Source: Piscinibacter sp. XHJ-5
GTDB lineage: Bacteria; Pseudomonadota; Gammaproteobacteria; Burkholderiales; Burkholderiaceae_C
Direction: 5' to 3'
NCBI RefSeq assembly: GCF_029855045.1
Contig: NZ_CP123228.1
Location: forward strand, 5,766,001 to 5,830,000
Length of the DNA stretch: 64,000 nucleotides
The stretch's first letter is position 1; every line of letters starts with the position of its first letter. Under the pieces are notes generated by a model. It made no database searches, was not told the DNA's origin, and saw only the letters and a program-made list of their open reading frames with translations. Shown in pieces: positions 55,448 to 64,000 of the stretch. A program made the position numbers and the translations under genes.

Positions 55448-57549
55448 CGGCGGGTCTGAAGGACCGCCTGCTCGAGCAGCTGCGCCGCTTCGACGAGGAT
55501 GCGTTCGTCGCGCTGGCCAACAAGGGCCTGCTGCGGCGCGCGCAGAAGGACCTGGAGAAGCAGGCCGCCACCATCAGCGCCGAAGCGCAGGACCGGCTGG
55601 AACTCCGGTTCGGCGAGCACACCATCCGCTTCGATGCGCGCGGTCCGGCGCAGGCGAGCTGCAGCTGCCCGGCGGCGGGCGTCTGCCAGCACATCCTCGC
55701 CGCCATGATCAGCCTGCAGCGCATGGCGGCGCCGGCCGCGGCCGACGACGATGCGCCGTCCGCAGCGGGCGGGAGCAACGCGCAGGCCGACCTGTCGGCC
55801 GCGCTCCTGGCCATTCCGCAGGCCGCACTGGAGCGCCATGCCGGCGCGGCCGGCTACCGCTGGGCGTGGCAGTTCGTGCAGGACCTCGACCTGCCGGACG
55901 ACCTCGGGCTCGGCGGCGACACGCACCTGGTCATCGACCTCAAGCGGCCACGACTGCGCCTGCGCTACATGGGCGGCGGCGTGGACGCGCTGATCCCCGA
56001 CACCGAAACGAAGCAGCTCGCGAAGTACCAGGTGGCCGCCGTGCTGGCGTGTCGCCAGGCGCTCGGCGCCGACGTGATGCCTCCGCCGGCGCGGGCCAAG
56101 CCGAAGACCGCGGCGCTGGACCTCGGCAAGGACCACGCGCTGCCGGAGGACGTCGACAACGCCGAAGCCGCGTCGCGGGTCAGGCTGCGTGCCAGCGTCC
56201 AGCAGGTGCTGCAGGACTGCCTCCAGCTCGGCTTGTCGCACCTGTCGCCGGCCATGCGCGATCGCTTCGCGACGCTCGCGGTATGGGCGCAAGGCGCCCA
56301 GTACCACCGTCTCGCGCTGCTGCTGCGACGGGTCGCCGACCACGTCGAGCTGCTGCTCGAGCGCGCGGCCGGCGCGGACGAGCATCGCCTGTTCGACGAG
56401 CTCGCCCTGGTCCACGGACTGCTGGGGGCACTGGCCAGCGCCGACGCGAAAGGCGCCGCGCCGGCGCACCTCGTGGGCCGTTCGCGCAGCGAGTACGCCG
56501 CCGCGTCGACGCTGGAGCTGATCGGTGTGGGCGCCAGCGCCTGGCGATCCGCCTCCGGCTACGTCGGGCTGACGATGATGTTCTGGTCGCCCGAGGAGCA
56601 GCGCTTCTTCTCGTGCACCGACGCGCGGGCCGAGCTGCAGCGCGGGTTCGATCCCCTTGCCCGCTACAAGGCGCCCGGGCCCTGGAGCGGCCTGGGCGCC
56701 CCGCAGCAGGCCACCGGCCGCCGTGTGCGACTGGTGTCGGCGCAAGTCAATGCGCAAGGCCGCCTGTCGGGCAGCGACACGACGCACGTCACGCTGCAGC
56801 CGGCCGGCGCGCTGGCAACGCACCTGCAGCCGATCGCCGACTGGGCCGATCTCCTCGAGCGCCGCGCACACGCACGTCGCAGCCTGCTCGCCGAGCCGCA
56901 GCCGCTGCAGGACTGGGTGACGCTGGCGCCGGCGCGCTTCGGCGCCGCCCGCTTCGACCCGATCCGACAGACGCTCGCATGGCCGCTCGTCGACGCGGCC
57001 GATCGGGTGCTGCACGCCGAGCTCGTGTACTCGCCGTTCACCGAGCACGCCATCCAGCGCATCGAACGCCTGCAGGCGGATTCGCTCCCGCCGGGCACGC
57101 TGCTGATCGGGCGGCTGCGGCCCGCGGACGGTGCGCCGGTGCTGGAGCCGTTGAGCCTGGTGCGAGGCGGGTCCGACAACCAGATCGATGCCCTTCAGTT
57201 CGACGACGCGCCCGCGAGCTCCTGGGCTTCCAAGTGGCGGCAGCTGATGGGCCGCGGCGCAGAGGCCCCGGCGTTGGACGCGATGGCGAGCGCGGCGGCA
57301 GCGCCTCGCGACCTGCTGGCCCTGCGCCACTGGCTGCGCGAACGGGCCGAACGTGGCCTGGCGGAGGATGCCGTTGCCGCCCTCGACCGCGACCGGGAGG
57401 CGCACCGACAGCGCTGCGAGGCCGCCGGCCTGACGGCGCTGGCGCAGGTGCTGGGCCGGCCGGTGTGCGCTTCCCAGTGGCTGGCCGCGAACTACGTCTG
57501 CCTGCAGACGGAGCGCCTGCTCGGCCGCGGCGACGACGCGCCGGCGTGA
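55444..57549 (+). CDS. SWIM zinc-finger protein (YehQ-like)
   Basis: This 701-residue protein has a SWIM-type zinc finger at its N-terminus: Cys73, Cys75, Cys81 and His83 (CSCPAAGVCQH, CxCx5CxH). SWIM fingers bind DNA or protein. A linker of Ala/Asp follows (residues 95-115), then a large helical/beta domain without motifs I recognise. The start is GTG at 55444, overlapping the VWA stop (GTGA); no upstream ATG fits. It matches E. coli YehQ (about 650 residues, SWIM domain) in order and size. It is the last gene of the operon. Confidence 0.9.
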   Translation: MTAGLKDRLLEQLRRFDEDAFVALANKGLLRRAQKDLEKQAATISAEAQDRLELRFGEHTIRFDARGPAQASCSCPAAGVCQHILAAMISLQRMAAPAAADDDAPSAAGGSNAQADLSAALLAIPQAALERHAGAAGYRWAWQFVQDLDLPDDLGLGGDTHLVIDLKRPRLRLRYMGGGVDALIPDTETKQLAKYQVAAVLACRQALGADVMPPPARAKPKTAALDLGKDHALPEDVDNAEAASRVRLRASVQQVLQDCLQLGLSHLSPAMRDRFATLAVWAQGAQYHRLALLLRRVADHVELLLERAAGADEHRLFDELALVHGLLGALASADAKGAAPAHLVGRSRSEYAAASTLELIGVGASAWRSASGYVGLTMMFWSPEEQRFFSCTDARAELQRGFDPLARYKAPGPWSGLGAPQQATGRRVRLVSAQVNAQGRLSGSDTTHVTLQPAGALATHLQPIADWADLLERRAHARRSLLAEPQPLQDWVTLAPARFGAARFDPIRQTLAWPLVDAADRVLHAELVYSPFTEHAIQRIERLQADSLPPGTLLIGRLRPADGAPVLEPLSLVRGGSDNQIDALQFDDAPASSWASKWRQLMGRGAEAPALDAMASAAAAPRDLLALRHWLRERAERGLAEDAVAALDRDREAHRQRCEAAGLTALAQVLGRPVCASQWLAANYVCLQTERLLGRGDDAPA

Positions 57550-57557
57550 GGCGCGAC

Positions 57558-57575
57558 GCCGCCGCTGCCGGCGGC
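57558..57575. terminator. Hairpin after the SWIM gene
   Basis: GCCGCCG / CGGCGGC, a 7-bp perfect stem with a CTGC loop, lies 9 nt past the SWIM stop and before the convergent lipoprotein gene. There is no T-run, so termination is uncertain. Confidence 0.4.
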
Positions 57576-57585
57576 TTGCCCACCG

Positions 57586-58011
57586 TCAGGTGCAGCTCAC
57601 GCTCACGTCGTGCGTGTGACCGGCGTTCGAGGACGTCACCGTGACGGTGGCTCCCGCCGTCTTCAGCGACGCCAGCTGCGCAGGCGTGAGGGTGATGGTG
57701 TGGTTGTGGTCCGAGACGCCCTGGATGTTGTAGGTCATGCTCACCGTCGAATCACGATCGGCCGGCGGGATGGTGACCGAATGCCCATGGTTGCCGGTGA
57801 TCACGGTGTCGCGACAGCTCACCATGGGCGCCGGAGCCGGCGGCGTGGGAGCAGGCGGTGTCGGCGCGGGCGGTGTCGGCGCGGGCGTCGGGGTCGGTGA
57901 CGGCGGCGGTGAGTCGCCGCCCCCGCCCCCGCAGCCTTGGATGCTGACCGCGGCGGCGCTGCCCGCAAGGCTCGCCAAGGTGGCCAGGAACTGCTTGCGC
58001 GTCATCGACAT
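57586..58011 (-). CDS. Small lipoprotein with Pro-rich linker and HxH motifs
   Basis: This 141-residue protein has a lipoprotein-type signal (MTRKQFLATLASLAGSAA) ending in a lipobox-like QGC (Cys27) before GGGGG. A Pro/Thr linker with a repeated PAPTPP unit (residues 35-62) leads to a beta-rich domain with three HxH sites (NHGHS, DHNHT, GHTHD) that could bind metal. A Cys at each end of the domain (VSCRD and VSCT) may form a disulfide. AAGGAG lies 7 nt before ATG 58011. Function unknown. It is divergent from the next lipoprotein gene across a 191-nt gap in which I see no further feature. Confidence 0.78.
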   Translation of the reverse strand: MSMTRKQFLATLASLAGSAAAVSIQGCGGGGGDSPPPSPTPTPAPTPPAPTPPAPTPPAPAPMVSCRDTVITGNHGHSVTIPPADRDSTVSMTYNIQGVSDHNHTITLTPAQLASLKTAGATVTVTSSNAGHTHDVSVSCT

Positions 58012-58202
58012 CGTCGTCTCCTTCGGCCTTCGGGCCTGTGGTGCGCACCCTGACGTGGCGGTCTTCCGCCTGGGGCTCGATGTGTTTACGGCCGCGCGCT
58101 GCGGGCCATTCCATCGACCGCGGTGTTTCGGGTTGTGACCGCATGACCACGGCAAGCCACCCTGCGCCGTTCACTCCTCACACGCCATCGCAGGAGACTC
58201 CC

Positions 58203-58913
58203 ATGGGTGCGCTTCACCGGCTCGTTTCCATATGCGGCCTGGTCATGCTCGCTGCCTGCGGGGGCGGCGGCTCCGACGACGGCGGGGTCATGCCGCCCGC
58301 CGACAACTTCGCCGTCCGCACCGCCTGGGCCAACTTCCTGACAGCCTCGCGCACCTGGTCGGCGGCCGGCGTCGCCAGCAACGGCCTCGGCTACGACATC
58401 ACCATCGGCGTGCAGCCGGGCGCCGCGTCCGTCATGCCGATCAGCGGGATCGCGGCCGCACGCAGCGACACCGCACTGCGAGTGCGCGAGAACGGCGTGA
58501 TCGTGAGCGATGCCCTCAGCGAGACCTTCTTCGATGCAGCCACCTTGCAGCTGGTAGGCGTGCGGCTCACGGCCACCGGCGGGTCCGGCGTGTGCAGCCT
58601 GGCCAGCACGGCGGCGGTGCCGCCGACGACCGCGCAGATCGGCACCGGCGGCACGCTGGCCACGCTGGACGAGCGCAACGGCTGCCTCGCCGGCTCGGCC
58701 ACTCTCGGCACCGCGACCATCGGCTGGTCACTGGAGTTCGAGGCTGGAACGAGCTACTTCTGCATCAACTCGACCGAGCACGACCTCGGCGGCAGCGTGC
58801 TCTCCACCGAGTCCGACTGCGTGCAGGTGAGCCCCGACGGCTCGCTGGGCGCACGGGCGCGGATCACCATCACGCAGCCTGGCAGCGGCTTCACGCTGAC
58901 GGCGCGCGGCTGA
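58203..58913 (+). CDS. Putative lipoprotein of unknown function
   Basis: This 236-residue protein has a signal sequence (residues 1-18, HRLVSICGLVMLAAC) with a lipobox LAAC and a Gly/Asp-rich anchor (GGGGSDDGG). The rest is Gly/Thr/Ser rich and probably beta-structured, with Cys pairs (GVCSLAS, NGCLAGS, SYFCINS, ESDCVQV) that could form disulfides. I recognise no family. AGGAG sits 6 nt before ATG 58203; a longer in-frame ATG at 58143 would place the signal peptide internally. It is convergent with DUF1232. Confidence 0.72.
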   Translation: MGALHRLVSICGLVMLAACGGGGSDDGGVMPPADNFAVRTAWANFLTASRTWSAAGVASNGLGYDITIGVQPGAASVMPISGIAAARSDTALRVRENGVIVSDALSETFFDAATLQLVGVRLTATGGSGVCSLASTAAVPPTTAQIGTGGTLATLDERNGCLAGSATLGTATIGWSLEFEAGTSYFCINSTEHDLGGSVLSTESDCVQVSPDGSLGARARITITQPGSGFTLTARG

Positions 58914-58928
58914 TCGCTGGAGCTGCCC

Positions 58929-59303
58929 TCAGAAGAACACCAGCCAGGCGATCAGCGCGAGCAGCGCGACCCAGACCAGCGCAATGCCGACCGCGCCCAT
59001 CCACAGGCGCGGCAGCTTCTGCGCCGACTGCTCCGCCTCGTGCAAGCAGGCCTCCCAGAGGGGCTTGGGCGTGAGTCGCACCACGAGCGCGATGCCCAGC
59101 GGCACGATGACGATGTCGTCCAGCATCCCCAGCACCGGCACGAAGTCCGGGATGAGGTCGATCGGGCTGGCCGCGTAGGCCACCACGGCGATCGCCGTCC
59201 ATTTGGCGAGCCGCGGCGTCTGCGGATGCTTGAAGAGCTTCCACAGCGCGACGAGGTAGGTGAGCATCCGCGCGCGCGCACCGGCGACGACCAGCTTGCT
59301 CAT
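58929..59303 (-). CDS. DUF1232 (YkvA-like) membrane protein
   Basis: This 124-residue protein carries the DUF1232 core [34 protein letters not shown] segment (residues 40-75, key SPIDLIPDF and LDDI) plus a second hydrophobic segment at the C-terminus (about 103-123). It is an inner-membrane protein of unknown function. Its start overlaps the stop of the helicase gene by 4 nt, so it is the third gene of the antiporter-helicase operon. Confidence 0.9.
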   Translation of the reverse strand: MSKLVVAGARARMLTYLVALWKLFKHPQTPRLAKWTAIAVVAYAASPIDLIPDFVPVLGMLDDIVIVPLGIALVVRLTPKPLWEACLHEAEQSAQKLPRLWMGAVGIALVWVALLALIAWLVFF

Positions 59304-61726
59304 CGGTCGGCCGCCTTCTCGGCATCGCGAAGGATGCGGGCGAGCCGGTCCTTCAGCTTCTCGGTGGACAGCTTCTCGCGAAAGCGCTCCACCATCAGCG
59401 GCAGCGCGAACGGACTCGGAGCGGGCAGGCGCACCGATTCGATCTGTTGTGAACGCATGCGCGACAGTGTCGCGGCCAGCCGGCGAATCTCCAACTCCTG
59501 GCTCAGCACCTCGGCCTGCGCCTGGCCCAGCAGCAGATTCGCGGCGTCGTACTTGCGGAACACCTCGTAGAACAGCGCGCTCGAGGCCTGCAGCTGGCGG
59601 GTGCTTTTGGGCGCGCCTGGATAGCCGGTGAAGATCAGGCCCGCCACGCGCGCGATCTCGCGAAATCGGCGCCTGGCGAGCTCCGTGGCGTTCAGGCTCG
59701 CCAGCACGTCGTGCAGCAGCTCGCCTTCATCGAACAGGCGCTGGTCGAGCAGCGGGGCCAGGTCCACCGGCATCGCGCTCAGCAGCTCCAGCCCATAGTC
59801 GTTGATCGACAGGCTGAAGGTGTTCGGCGCGTCGCGCGCGAGGCGCCAGGCGAGCAGGCTGGCCAGTCCGATGTGCACGTAGCGGCCGGCGAAGGGGTAC
59901 AGGAACACGTGGTGCCCTTCACGCGAGCGGTACTGCTCCACCAGCAGCGTCTGCGGTGTGGGCAGCTTCGACAGGCGGGCCTGGGTCTGCAGCATGGGCC
60001 GTGCGGCCTGCAGCTCGGGCTCGCCGAAGTCGCCTCGTCCCGCACCGGCGATGACCTCGAGCACCGCGTCGGCCAGCTCGCTGGACAACGGCATCTTGCT
60101 GCCGGCCCAGGTGGTGACCACGCCCTTGCCGGTCGCGGCCCGTCGCACATAGGCCGTCATCTCCTGGGTGCGCACGTACTCCAGCAGGCGGCCGGCGAAC
60201 AGGAAGCAGTCACCCGGCTTCAGCCGCGCGATGAAGCCCTCCTCCACCGTGCCGATGCGCCCGCCGCTGACGTAGCTCACCTGCATCGCGGCATCGGACA
60301 CGATGGTGCCGACTTGAAGCTTGTGGCGCCGTCCGATCGCGCGGTCCGGCACGCGGTACACGCCGTCGACCCGCTTCACGCGGTGGTATTCGGGATAGGC
60401 GGCGAGGCTCGCGCCGCCCTTCTCGACGAAGTCGACGGCCCACTGGAACTCGTCGCGCGTCAGGTCCCGATAGGCGAAGGCGCTGCGCACCTCGTCGAAC
60501 AGCTCGTCGGGCCGGAAGCCGCCGCCGAGCGCCACCGTCACCAGGTGCTGCACCAGCACGTCGAGCGGCTTCTCGGGCGTCGCGCGCTTCTCGATCCGGC
60601 CGGCCTGCGCCGCGCGGCGCGCGCCCACGGCCTCGATGAGCTCCAGCGTGTTGGTGGGCACCAGCGTGACGCGGCTGGGCCTGCCCGGCGCGTGGCCGCT
60701 GCGGCCGGCGCGCTGCAGCAGGCGCGCGATGCCCTTGGGCGAGCCGATCTGCAGCACGCGCTCCACCGGCAGGAAGTCGACGCCCAGGTCCAGCGACGAG
60801 GTCGCGACGACTGCCTTCAGCCGCCCCTCCTTCAGCCCCAACTCCACCCACTCGCGCGTCTGGCGGTCGAGCGAGCCATGGTGCAACGCGACGCTGCCCG
60901 CCCACTCGGGACGGCGCTCCAGCAGCAATTGGTACCAGACCTCGGCCTGCGTGCGCATGTTGACGAACACCAGCGTGGTCGACGAGCGCTCGATCTCGTC
61001 GACCACCGGCTGCTGCATCTGCACGCCGAGGTGGCCGCCCCAGGAGAAGCGCCCGGGGTCGTGCGGGATCAGCGTGTCGATCACCAGCGTCTTGTCGACG
61101 CGGCCTTGCACCAGCATCCCGGACGCGTCGCCGAGCAGCACCTGCATCGCCTGGTCGAGATTGCCCAGGGTCGCGCTCAGGCCCCACACCACGAGCTGCG
61201 GATTCCGTCGACGCAGCCGCGCGAGCGCGAGCTGCACCTGCACGCCGCGCTTGTTGCCCATCAGCTCGTGCCATTCGTCGACGATGACCGCCTGCACCTG
61301 CGCCAGCTCGTCGCATGCGTGCTCGCGGGTCAGCATGAGGCTCAGGCTTTCCGGCGTGGTGACCAGCGCGCTCGGCAGCCGCTTGTCCTGTTGCGCCCGT
61401 TCGGCGCTCGGCGTGTCGCCGCTGCGCGCGCCCACCGTCCAGTTCGGCGCCACCCGCGGCAGCGGGGCCGTGATCGCGCGCGTGGTGTCGGCGGCCAGCG
61501 CTCGCATCGGTGTGATCCACAGCACCCGAAGCGGCGGCGTCGATGCGCCTTGCGGGTCGCTGCGCCGCGCGTGCAGCAAGGCGCCGAACCACACGGCGTA
61601 GGTCTTGCCCGCGCCGGTGGTGGCGTGCAGCAGGCCGCTGCGGCCGTGCGCCATCGCGGCCCACACCTCGCGCTGGAACGCGAACGGCTGCCAGCCCTGG
61701 GCGGCGAACCAGTCCTCGGGGCTCAT
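59300..61726 (-). CDS. Lhr-like DExH helicase (ligase-associated DNA damage response type)
   Basis: This 808-residue SF2 helicase has Walker A ATTGAGKT (about residues 35-42), the motif II variant [12 protein letters not shown] motif GLSATLGN and motif [15 protein letters not shown]. The C-terminal Lhr-type winged-helix and beta-barrel regions contain [22 protein letters not shown]. Length and motifs match the ligase-associated DEXH box helicase family, which usually sits with an exonuclease, an ATP-dependent ligase and a phosphoesterase. None of these is adjacent here. ATG 61726 gives the normal N-terminus ([16 protein letters not shown]) and overlaps the antiporter stop by 4 nt. Confidence 0.92.
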   Translation of the reverse strand: MSPEDWFAAQGWQPFAFQREVWAAMAHGRSGLLHATTGAGKTYAVWFGALLHARRSDPQGASTPPLRVLWITPMRALAADTTRAITAPLPRVAPNWTVGARSGDTPSAERAQQDKRLPSALVTTPESLSLMLTREHACDELAQVQAVIVDEWHELMGNKRGVQVQLALARLRRRNPQLVVWGLSATLGNLDQAMQVLLGDASGMLVQGRVDKTLVIDTLIPHDPGRFSWGGHLGVQMQQPVVDEIERSSTTLVFVNMRTQAEVWYQLLLERRPEWAGSVALHHGSLDRQTREWVELGLKEGRLKAVVATSSLDLGVDFLPVERVLQIGSPKGIARLLQRAGRSGHAPGRPSRVTLVPTNTLELIEAVGARRAAQAGRIEKRATPEKPLDVLVQHLVTVALGGGFRPDELFDEVRSAFAYRDLTRDEFQWAVDFVEKGGASLAAYPEYHRVKRVDGVYRVPDRAIGRRHKLQVGTIVSDAAMQVSYVSGGRIGTVEEGFIARLKPGDCFLFAGRLLEYVRTQEMTAYVRRAATGKGVVTTWAGSKMPLSSELADAVLEVIAGAGRGDFGEPELQAARPMLQTQARLSKLPTPQTLLVEQYRSREGHHVFLYPFAGRYVHIGLASLLAWRLARDAPNTFSLSINDYGLELLSAMPVDLAPLLDQRLFDEGELLHDVLASLNATELARRRFREIARVAGLIFTGYPGAPKSTRQLQASSALFYEVFRKYDAANLLLGQAQAEVLSQELEIRRLAATLSRMRSQQIESVRLPAPSPFALPLMVERFREKLSTEKLKDRLARILRDAEKAADR

Positions 61727-63177
61727 CCCGCGCGCGGCGCGAGCGTCACCACGACTCGCACGATGCGACCGTCCTTCAGCGCGGCGACGCGAAAGTGCGC
61801 ACCGTGCCACTCGAGCCCGTCGCCTTCGGCATGGTCGCGCGCCAGGGTCTGGGTGAGCCAGTCGCCGAGGGTGGCCGCGGTGTGCGGCGGCAGCGGCAGC
61901 TGGAAGAAACCGAACACGTCATCCAGCGGCAGGTCCGCATCCAGGGTCAGCCGTCCCTTCACCGTGCCTTCGCCGGGCGGCGGCTGCTCCGGCGGCTCGA
62001 CCACCTTCAGGCGGCGTGCCGCCCAGCCCAGCGTCGTGCCTTGCAGCAGCAGCGAGGCCAGGACGACCGCGAAGGCGACGTTGAAGAACCGGTTGCTGTC
62101 GGGCACCTGGGCCAGCACGGGGAACAGCGCAAGCACGATGGGCACGGCGCCGCGCAAGCCGACCCAGCCGATGAACAGGACCGCGCGTGGCGGAAAGCGC
62201 AGCGGCGCCAGGCACAGCGCAACGGCGAGCGGGCGCGCGACGAAGATCAGCGTCGCCGCGATGCCGAACGTGGGACCCGCGGTGGCGAGCACCTGGTGCG
62301 GCGAGACGAACAGGCCGAGCAGCAGGAACATCGTCGCCTGCGCCGCCCATGCGAAGCCGTCGAGCGCCGACGAGGCGATGTGCGCAGCCTCTTCGGCGCG
62401 TGCCCGCAGTTGCAGCCCCACCAGGTAGACCGCCAGGAAACCCGAGCCTTCGAGCACGCCGGCCAGGGCGAACAGCGCCATGCCCGCCGACACGATCAGC
62501 AGCGACAGCACGCCGCCATGTTCCGCGGTCAGCGGCAGCCGGCGCAGCAGCGCGGCGGCAGCAGCACCGCCGAGCCAGCCGACGGCCGTCCCCAGGCCGG
62601 CCTGCCGCAGCAGCAGCCAGCCGACCTCCGCGGCGCCGGCGTCGGCGCGGATCATCTCGATCAGCGCGAGAACGAGGCACACGGCCATCGGGTCGTTGAG
62701 GCCGGACTCCAGCTCCAGCGTGGCGTCCACGCGTTCGTGCAGGCGCAGCCCGAGGTGGCGCAGCAGCGAGAACACCGCCGCCGCATCGGTCGAGCCGACG
62801 ATGGCGCCGAGCAGCAGTCCGTAGCGCCAGTCGAGATCCAGCAGCCGCATCGCCACGGCGCCGACGACGGCGGCCGTCGTGACGACGCCCACCGTGGCAA
62901 GCAGCGCCGCTGGCACGAAGGCGCCCCGGAAGGTGCTCATCCGGGTGTTGAGCCCGCCTTCGAGCAGGATGATCGCCAGCGCCGCGTTGCCGACCCAGGC
63001 GCTCAGCAGCGGGCTGTCGAAGCGCACGCCGCCGGGACCTTCCTCGCCCGCGAGCATGCCGGCGACGAGGAACACGAGCAGGTACGACAGGCCGAAGCGC
63101 GCGGAATACACGCCCGCGAAGAGGCTGACGAACACCAGAAGCCCGCCCGCGAGTAACAGCAGGTTCAGCGCATGCAT
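61723..63177 (-). CDS. CPA1-family K+(Na+)/H+ antiporter (NhaP2/CvrA-like)
   Basis: This 484-residue inner-membrane antiporter has about 12 hydrophobic segments (residues 5-395). CPA1 hallmarks are [41 protein letters not shown] (the ion-binding Asn-Asp pair), and [16 protein letters not shown]. The C-terminal 85 residues are cytoplasmic ([20 protein letters not shown]), as in NhaP2. It exchanges K+ or Na+ for H+. It is the first gene of the operon with the helicase and DUF1232 genes. Confidence 0.92.
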   Translation of the reverse strand: MHALNLLLLAGGLLVFVSLFAGVYSARFGLSYLLVFLVAGMLAGEEGPGGVRFDSPLLSAWVGNAALAIILLEGGLNTRMSTFRGAFVPAALLATVGVVTTAAVVGAVAMRLLDLDWRYGLLLGAIVGSTDAAAVFSLLRHLGLRLHERVDATLELESGLNDPMAVCLVLALIEMIRADAGAAEVGWLLLRQAGLGTAVGWLGGAAAAALLRRLPLTAEHGGVLSLLIVSAGMALFALAGVLEGSGFLAVYLVGLQLRARAEEAAHIASSALDGFAWAAQATMFLLLGLFVSPHQVLATAGPTFGIAATLIFVARPLAVALCLAPLRFPPRAVLFIGWVGLRGAVPIVLALFPVLAQVPDSNRFFNVAFAVVLASLLLQGTTLGWAARRLKVVEPPEQPPPGEGTVKGRLTLDADLPLDDVFGFFQLPLPPHTAATLGDWLTQTLARDHAEGDGLEWHGAHFRVAALKDGRIVRVVVTLAPRAG

Positions 63178-63210
63178 CGCGGGCCACCTTAGCAGAGGCC
63201 CGTGTGCCCG

Positions 63211-64000
63211 CTACTCGAACCGGTGATTCGCCGCGGGGTTCAGCGCCGCCACGCGCGGGACAGCCGACGTGCGCCGGTCCGCGTTCCGCGGCATGCCCGC
63301 CCGTGCCGCGTCGACCGCGTGGTTGCGTTGCGCCATCCACAACACCATCACCAGTCCGAGCAGCGGCAGGTTCTTCACCAGCGGTCCGCAGTGGTCAATC
63401 GTGAGCTCGGGCATGTTGATCGCGGCGGTGGCGGTGTAGCCGATCACGGCGGCGCACTGGAGCGCATGCAGCCATGGCCGCGGCCGCACCAGCGTGAGCG
63501 TGCCCAGGGCGATGTTCAACGCGCACGACACCACCAGCACCGCGACGCCCGCGCGCCCCTCGAAGCCGCAGCGCGCGAGCAGCTTCAGCACGCCCGACTG
63601 CTGCGGCAGCAGTGCGCTGATCAGCGCGGTGTAGAGCCACATGAAGGCGAGCGCCGCCCGCAGCAGGCGATCGATCCCGGGACTGAGCTGCACGCGCAGA
63701 TCGAACAGCGGCTCGGGCGGCGTGATCGCCAGGCCGTGCGCCATCGCCGTCGGCGTGCGGCCCAGCAGGGCCGGCGCTGCGTTGTCCCGGGGGACGCTGC
63801 CGCGCTCGAGCATCGCGATGGTGTCGCGGCACAGCACCTTCTGCGGCAGCCATTCGGCCAGCCATGCGGTGAGCCGCATCAGCGGAATGGGCAGCGGCAG
63901 CCACAGCGCTGCGCCGAGTCCCTGCTGGCTGCGGTAGTGCGCCAGCATCTCGCGGTAGGCGAGCACTTGCGGCCCGCCGATCTCGTGAATCGCCCGCAGC
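63211..64000 (-). CDS. SDR-type NAD(P)-binding protein fused to DoxX-like domain (C-terminal part)
   Basis: The reading frame is open through the right edge of the window, so the N-terminus lies outside. The first visible residues (EIGGPQVLAYREMLAHYR) are the end of an NmrA-like/SDR domain, and ITPPEPLFDLRVQLSPGIDR leads to a C-terminal membrane domain with four hydrophobic segments (FMWLYTALISALLP to LPLLGLVMVLWMAQ), typical of DoxX-like fusions. Function is unknown; such proteins are predicted oxidoreductases anchored to the membrane. The last 30 residues are polar. Confidence 0.82.
   Translation of the reverse strand, partial: LRAIHEIGGPQVLAYREMLAHYRSQQGLGAALWLPLPIPLMRLTAWLAEWLPQKVLCRDTIAMLERGSVPRDNAAPALLGRTPTAMAHGLAITPPEPLFDLRVQLSPGIDRLLRAALAFMWLYTALISALLPQQSGVLKLLARCGFEGRAGVAVLVVSCALNIALGTLTLVRPRPWLHALQCAAVIGYTATAAINMPELTIDHCGPLVKNLPLLGLVMVLWMAQRNHAVDAARAGMPRNADRRTSAVPRVAALNPAANHRFE

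Noticed and set aside
57840-57900. Short tandem repeats resembling a CRISPR or satellite
   Set aside because: They encode the Pro/Thr stalk of a lipoprotein in frame; there are no spacers.
58143-58202. Longer N-terminus for the lipoprotein at 58203
   Set aside because: It would bury the signal peptide inside the protein, while a good AGGAG site fits ATG 58203.

Overview
The window is about 68% GC, densely coded, and free of insertion sequences, prophage genes, CRISPR arrays and rRNA. Gene content points to a betaproteobacterium of the order Burkholderiales, most likely the Rubrivivax/Leptothrix/Piscinibacter-type group. The pointers are an FDH3-type formate dehydrogenase cluster with DUF3305/DUF3306 partners, a Kdo hydroxylase, DUF3460 next to scpA, DUF1841, and tamA/tamB beside a MoxR-VWA pair. 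Genes are often joined by 4-nt ATGA or GTGA stop/start overlaps. Family names are from memory of sequence motifs; no search was run.

Layout. (1) 1-9346, minus strand: a formate dehydrogenase locus in transcription order apbC/Mrp, DUF3305, DUF3306, polyferredoxin, TorD-like chaperone, short Tat-signal protein, FDH alpha (Cys form), FDH3 beta, small lipoprotein, FDH gamma (cut by the window start). (2) 9515-20854: metG, Kdo hydroxylase, SulP transporter, CYTH-CHAD protein, DUF3460, scpA, bioB (frameshifted), panB, panC, DUF1841, TauE/SafE permease. (3) 20861-26550, minus: a TPR Ser/Thr kinase overlapping a small unknown beta-rich protein, then a KefC-type antiporter with its KefF-like flavoprotein. 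(4) 26636-32940: orphan ParA, MaoC hydratase, LuxR-type response regulator, hybrid histidine kinase, orphan ABC substrate-binding protein, di-haem cytochrome c. (5) 33027-42120: MoxR ATPase, small membrane protein, GNAT acetyltransferase, VWA protein, tamA, tamB; then tRNA-Arg(CCT), a CtpA protease, a small protein, moeB, a LOG protein and arginase. (6) 47069-57549: a tight five-gene operon of DUF4132, AAA+/MoxR ATPase, DUF5682, VWA and SWIM zinc-finger proteins. (7) 57586-64000: two divergent small lipoproteins, then a minus-strand operon of CPA1 antiporter, ligase-associated-type DExH helicase and DUF1232 protein, and the end of an SDR/DoxX fusion.

How they work together. Region 1 encodes a periplasmic formate-oxidising enzyme plus its maturation factors. 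bioB-panB-panC is a cofactor-synthesis operon whose first gene is broken by a one-base deletion. kefF-kefC forms a redox-gated cation efflux pair. tamA-tamB is the outer-membrane translocation/assembly module. The candidate poorly understood system is region 6, which matches the E. coli yehI-yehL-yehM-yehP-yehQ set in gene content, order and approximate size. It is expected to act as an ATPase-VWA chaperone-like machine with a Zn-finger adaptor and two large partner proteins. A second, unrelated MoxR-VWA pair lies 12 kb away next to tamAB.
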